In this document: positions 5,632 to 8,333 of the stretch, piece after piece
Position numbering within the stretch: the first letter of the stretch is position 1
Layout of the letters: every line of letters begins with the position of its first letter
NCBI GenBank assembly: GCA_016202725.1
Contig: JACQOD010000016.1
Span: forward strand, 1-8,333
Length of the DNA: 8,333 bases
Source of the DNA: Candidatus Aenigmatarchaeota archaeon
GTDB taxonomy: Archaea; Aenigmatarchaeota; Aenigmatarchaeia; QMZP01
Direction of reading: 5' to 3'
Notes under the pieces: generated by a model
Seen by the model: only the letters and a program-made list of their open reading frames with translations
Told to the model about the DNA's origin: nothing
The model's database searches: none
Position numbers and translations under genes: made by a program

Positions 5632-5810
5632 TTTCCCTCCCAGCTGCCAGAGGATATAACACCGTTATAGGAAATCAAGCGCTTAACGAGATCTGCTCCA
5701 CTGGCAGAAAAATGGCAGTTTCCCGAAACGTCATTGGCGCCATACGGATAAATGGGAGGATCCCCCGCAGCCCACCAAATAACAGTGTAATATCCCCACA
5801 GACATAACAG

Positions 5811-5848
5811 CGTAATACTCCAGAGAGTCCACCGTAATACTCCAGAGA
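5811..5848 (+). repeat. 16-bp direct repeat with 22-bp period
   Basis: CGTAATACTCCAGAGA occurs at 5811-5826 and again at 5833-5848. Each copy includes the right half of a 13-bp palindrome, so the second looks like a partial duplication of the first site with its flank. The 22-bp period is about two helical turns. Confidence 0.7.
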
Positions 5849-6037
5849 ACCTCCCTGTACGGGCAGGTGTTTTTGGAGGCTGAGCACCCCCATACGGAAA
5901 CGTTTCCCCGCAGGAGCGAAGAAGGGAAATATAACAGTGTTATGCTCTGTTATGCTGAAGTGCGAGTCCAGATATATAACAGTGTGCTATTTCTTCATGG
6001 GTGGAGGTCCACCGATCCACCATAACAGCGTTATTCT

Positions 6038-6057
6038 TGGTGGGTATTCACCCGCCA
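6038..6057. terminator. Stem-loop after polB flanked by two identical palindromes
   Basis: TGGTGGGT (6038-6045) pairs with ACCCGCCA (6050-6057) around a four-base loop, with one mismatched or wobble position. Identical 13-mers ATAACAGCGTTAT stand on both sides (6022-6034 and 6059-6071). It begins 18 bases after the PolB stop codon on the minus strand. No T-run follows, so termination is only a possibility. Confidence 0.3.
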
Positions 6058-6074
6058 TATAACAGCGTTATCCA

Positions 6075-8333
6075 TCAGTTCACGAGCAGCCGTTCTCCTG
6101 CCCCCTTCCGCGAGGCGAACAGGAGCCGCCCCCCGCAGGTGCACGCCCCCAGCAGGGGCGGGGAGGCAAAGTACCCGGCGCACTTCTCGCAGGTGAACCC
6201 GGTGAGGTCAGCTGCGGCAATCTCGGGCGCAGCCACCACCTGGGCAGCTGCATGGTGCCGAATGCTCTCCATGATGCCCATCTGCCGGCCGTTCCCCAGC
6301 AGCTCGGACTTGCTGATGTTCAGGGCGGCAAAGATCCGCTCCAAGGGGGGGAGCAGCTGGTTCTCGATGTAGTAGGAGGAGTCGATCTGCAAGCCCTTCT
6401 CCAGGACATAGGTCGGGTCCTCGGCCCGCTTCGACAGCAGCTCAGTCCCCTTCACGATCACGTACGGCACCCGGTCCCCCAGGCCCGGGGCCTCGTCCGG
6501 CGAGCGTACCTGCATCTTCTTCACGAGCTCGATGTGCGGCTGCATGCCCACGTAGTTCGCGGGCATCTTGGTCATGGTCTTGGTCACCACGAGCTTCTGC
6601 AGGGGGATCTTCCCCGTCACCAGGTCCCCCACGATGTCCTTGAAGTGCTGGACCGCCACCTTGATGTCGTTCTTCTTCAGCACCAGGTCGATCACGTCCC
6701 CGATCGTGTCCGAAACCAGGTCGCACCAGTCCCGCCGGACCGTCTCGATGCCCTTGGTCTCGATCTCCTCCTCCCAGGCCAGCTTCCCGTCCTTCTCGGC
6801 CTGGACGAACCTCCAGGCTGCGTAGCGTTTCTTGGTGAGCGGCAGGAACCGCTTGAAGACCTTCTCGAACTCGAGCTCCATGATCCCCGGCAGCTCCTTG
6901 CTGAGGGTCTTGGCGAGGTCAGCCCCCTTGGCGGCGAGCTGCTCCATGTCCTCCTCGGGGATCACCACGAACACCGAATCCGTGTCCCCGTACACCACCC
7001 GGTAGCCATGCTTGGTCTGGATGGTGTCCGCGGTCTTCCTGATGATCTCCCGGCCGTAGGAGGTGACGGAGTTCGCCACGTTGATGTCGAACACCCGGGC
7101 CCGGGAGTAACCCAGGTAGCCGTAGAAGGCGTTCGCCAGGATCTTGAGCGCCCACTGCTTCGCGTAGAGCACCCGCCGCTTGTCGCCCTCGGCGCGCCTG
7201 AGCTTCTTCTTCACGGCTGCCCGTTCGTTCATGAGCTGCTCCAGGACCCGCGGGACGATGCCCTTCCTGATGGCGGGCGCCAGGAACTTCGCCCCGGACG
7301 GGGAGACGATCTCCCCCTCCGGGGAGAGGGTGGTGGGGCAAATGTTGAACGACCGGATGATGGAGGGATACATGCTTTTGAAGTCCAGCACGACCACGTT
7401 GGCGTGGAGCTTCTTGTCCGGCTCGATCACGTACCCCCCGACGAGGTGCTGCTCCTTCTCCGCGTCCCGCGCCGCGACCTGGCGGTCCTCGGGTTTGCAG
7501 GGGAAGACAAACCCCTCCCGGTTGAACTCCCGCAGGAGGATGTTCTCGATCCGGGCAGTCTCCCCCCCTTCCAGCGTGTCCTGGAGGAGGGTCCCGGCGA
7601 CCTTGGCGATGGCTATGTACTTGTCGAGCAGCTGGAGCTGCTCCACGAGCTCCAGGGCCAGTTCCGCGTCCTTCCTGGCGTAGGCGACCAGCAGGTTGTA
7701 GCCCTCGTTCCCCCCCTTCCACAGTTTCTCAATCTCGGAATGCTTGACCTTCTCCTTGTGCTTGCCCAGGAGCTTGCCGGACACGAAGTCCAGCGAGTAG
7801 CGCTGCAGGGAGAAATCCTTCTTGACGATCTCAAACGAGTCCACGATGACCCGCCCGGTCACGGTGCCCTTGAACCGGTTCCCCACCTTGCGCGCGACCG
7901 CATACTTGGTGGCGCACCGCCCGAACAGGGGCTTGACGCCCGTGGCCCGCATGCGGTCCAGGATGTACGGGAGGTCGAAGTTGTTGATGTTGAAGCCCGT
8001 CAGCACGTCAGGGTCATACCCCTGGACGATCCCGATGAACTCCTGCAGCATCTCGGCTTCGGTGTCGCTCACCCGCACCCCCTCCCCGGGCCTGGTGGAC
8101 AGCACCAGGCTGGCCGCGCCCTGGTAGGCGGGGGAAAAGGCCAGGGCGATCATGATCACCGGGTCCTTGCCAGCCTCGGGCACCCGCCCGGCCTGGGTGG
8201 CGACGCATTCGATGTCCACCGCCAGGGTCTTCCGGGGCGCGTCCACTTCCTTCTCGACAGCCGTGATCCCCTTCACCCGCAGGGCCTTGTCCACAAGGAC
8301 CGTGACCGTAGTCGTCCCCTCCCCCTCCGCAGC
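6075..8333 (-). CDS. polB: Family B DNA polymerase, N-terminus outside the window
   Basis: A replicative polymerase with 3'-5' proofreading. The frame stays open to the right edge, giving 752 visible residues; a GTG at 8294 is probably not the true start, because Exo I comes only 27 residues after it whereas family members have an N-terminal domain of over 100 residues there. Positions counted from the edge: Exo I AVDIE with Asp40 and Glu42; Exo II NINNFD at 115-120; Exo III YARKD at 218-222; motif A DFKSMYPSII from 317; motif B KILANAFYG from 397; motif C YGDTDS at 448-453; KKRY at 501-504; thumb stretch TKGIETVRRDWC after it. All catalytic residues for synthesis and proofreading are present. 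The tail carries a zinc-finger-like Cys set, C-x2-C-x12-C-x-C at 715, 718, 731 and 733. The uracil-sensing pocket, if any, is out of view. The gene ends three bases from a palindrome copy. Confidence 0.96.
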   Translation of the reverse strand, partial: AAEGEGTTTVTVLVDKALRVKGITAVEKEVDAPRKTLAVDIECVATQAGRVPEAGKDPVIMIALAFSPAYQGAASLVLSTRPGEGVRVSDTEAEMLQEFIGIVQGYDPDVLTGFNINNFDLPYILDRMRATGVKPLFGRCATKYAVARKVGNRFKGTVTGRVIVDSFEIVKKDFSLQRYSLDFVSGKLLGKHKEKVKHSEIEKLWKGGNEGYNLLVAYARKDAELALELVEQLQLLDKYIAIAKVAGTLLQDTLEGGETARIENILLREFNREGFVFPCKPEDRQVAARDAEKEQHLVGGYVIEPDKKLHANVVVLDFKSMYPSIIRSFNICPTTLSPEGEIVSPSGAKFLAPAIRKGIVPRVLEQLMNERAAVKKKLRRAEGDKRRVLYAKQWALKILANAFYGYLGYSRARVFDINVANSVTSYGREIIRKTADTIQTKHGYRVVYGDTDSVFVVIPEEDMEQLAAKGADLAKTLSKELPGIMELEFEKVFKRFLPLTKKRYAAWRFVQAEKDGKLAWEEEIETKGIETVRRDWCDLVSDTIGDVIDLVLKKNDIKVAVQHFKDIVGDLVTGKIPLQKLVVTKTMTKMPANYVGMQPHIELVKKMQVRSPDEAPGLGDRVPYVIVKGTELLSKRAEDPTYVLEKGLQIDSSYYIENQLLPPLERIFAALNISKSELLGNGRQMGIMESIRHHAAAQVVAAPEIAAADLTGFTCEKCAGYFASPPLLGACTCGGRLLFASRKGAGERLLVN

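Larger units (their letters stand above)
5656..6071. repeat. 13-bp palindrome family, cluster 3 (seven copies plus half sites)
   Basis: Copies of ATAAC-RNY-GTTAT at 5656-5668 (centre ACC), 5779-5791 (ATAACAGTGTAAT), 5804-5816 (ATAACAGCGTAAT), 5931-5943 (AGT), 5976-5990 (ATAACAGTGTGCTAT, two bases longer), 6022-6034 (AGC) and 6059-6071 (AGC). Half sites lie at 5831-5840 (ACCGTAATAC) and 5945-5953 (CTCTGTTAT). The last full copy ends three bases from the PolB stop codon. Confidence 0.85.
5370..6074. other. 705-bp gene-free region between polB and the OB-fold gene
   Basis: No convincing gene is present; the short frames here of 64-72 codons cross the repeats and have no family features. The region holds, left to right: a promoter for the OB-fold gene; a head-to-head ORB-like cluster (5534-5631); about eight copies of the 13-bp palindrome (5656-6071); dyads GTTTCCCGAAAC (5718-5729) and GGAAACGTTTCC (5896-5907); a 16-bp direct repeat (5811-5826 and 5833-5848); a 9-bp repeat CCATACGGA (5740-5748 and 5890-5898); and GGTGGA-GG-TCCACC at 6000-6013. 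The density of repeats and dyads suggests an origin or other control region. Confidence 0.55.

Noticed and set aside
5675..5893. 72-codon minus-strand frame in the 5370-6074 gap
   Set aside because: It runs through three palindrome copies and the 16-bp direct repeat and has no promoter or family feature; treated as chance.
3653..6071. CRISPR array
   Set aside because: The repeats are only 13 bp, irregularly spaced, variable at the centre and placed in several gaps; there are no regular spacers or cas genes.
1104..6071. Single palindrome copies as intrinsic terminators or RNA hairpins
   Set aside because: Arms of five or six bases with a one- to three-base centre cannot form a stable RNA stem, and no T-runs follow.

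Overview
The window reads as a GC-rich archaeal chromosome segment built around DNA replication genes. The archaeal assignment rests on an Orc1/Cdc6 initiator, a PolD small-subunit (DP1) homologue, a family B DNA polymerase, a TctA/DUF112-type membrane protein of the archaeal kind, and TATA-like boxes about 25 nt upstream of start codons, as expected for leaderless archaeal transcripts. I cannot fix the lineage; a euryarchaeon or a DPANN archaeon both fit.

Layout. Positions 1-319 hold no confident gene, only an uninterrupted minus-strand frame that starts on the stop codon of the next gene and runs off the left edge. A minus-strand calcineurin-like metallophosphoesterase (320-1048) is divergent from orc1/cdc6 (1355-2584, plus). 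The 306-bp gap between them carries origin-recognition-box-like (ORB-like) motifs, an AT-rich patch and three copies of a 13-bp palindrome, so it is a good origin candidate. After a 187-bp gap with a tandem structured repeat comes a DP1 homologue (2772-3656, plus) that has lost most of its phosphodiesterase domain. A convergent gap packed with palindromes (3657-3798) separates it from a minus-strand pair with overlapping ends: a TctA-family multispanning membrane protein (3799-5037) and a small membrane-anchored OB-fold protein (5034-5369). Then follows a 705-bp gene-free stretch (5370-6074) with a head-to-head ORB-like cluster and about eight more palindromes. Last is family B polymerase (6075 to the right edge, minus), whose N-terminal domain lies outside the window.

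How it works together. Orc1/Cdc6 would bind ORB-like sites beside its own gene and possibly those next to polB; DP1 and PolB are subunits of the two main archaeal replicative polymerases. The membrane-protein pair has no evident link to replication.

The most unusual signals are: (1) a family of about 16 copies of a 13-bp dyad, ATAAC-RNY-GTTAT, seen only between genes, in all three well-populated gaps and often touching stop codons; (2) the DP1 homologue stripped of its nuclease motifs, resembling the inactive B subunits of eukaryotic polymerases; and (3) two separate ORB-like arrays about 4 kb apart.
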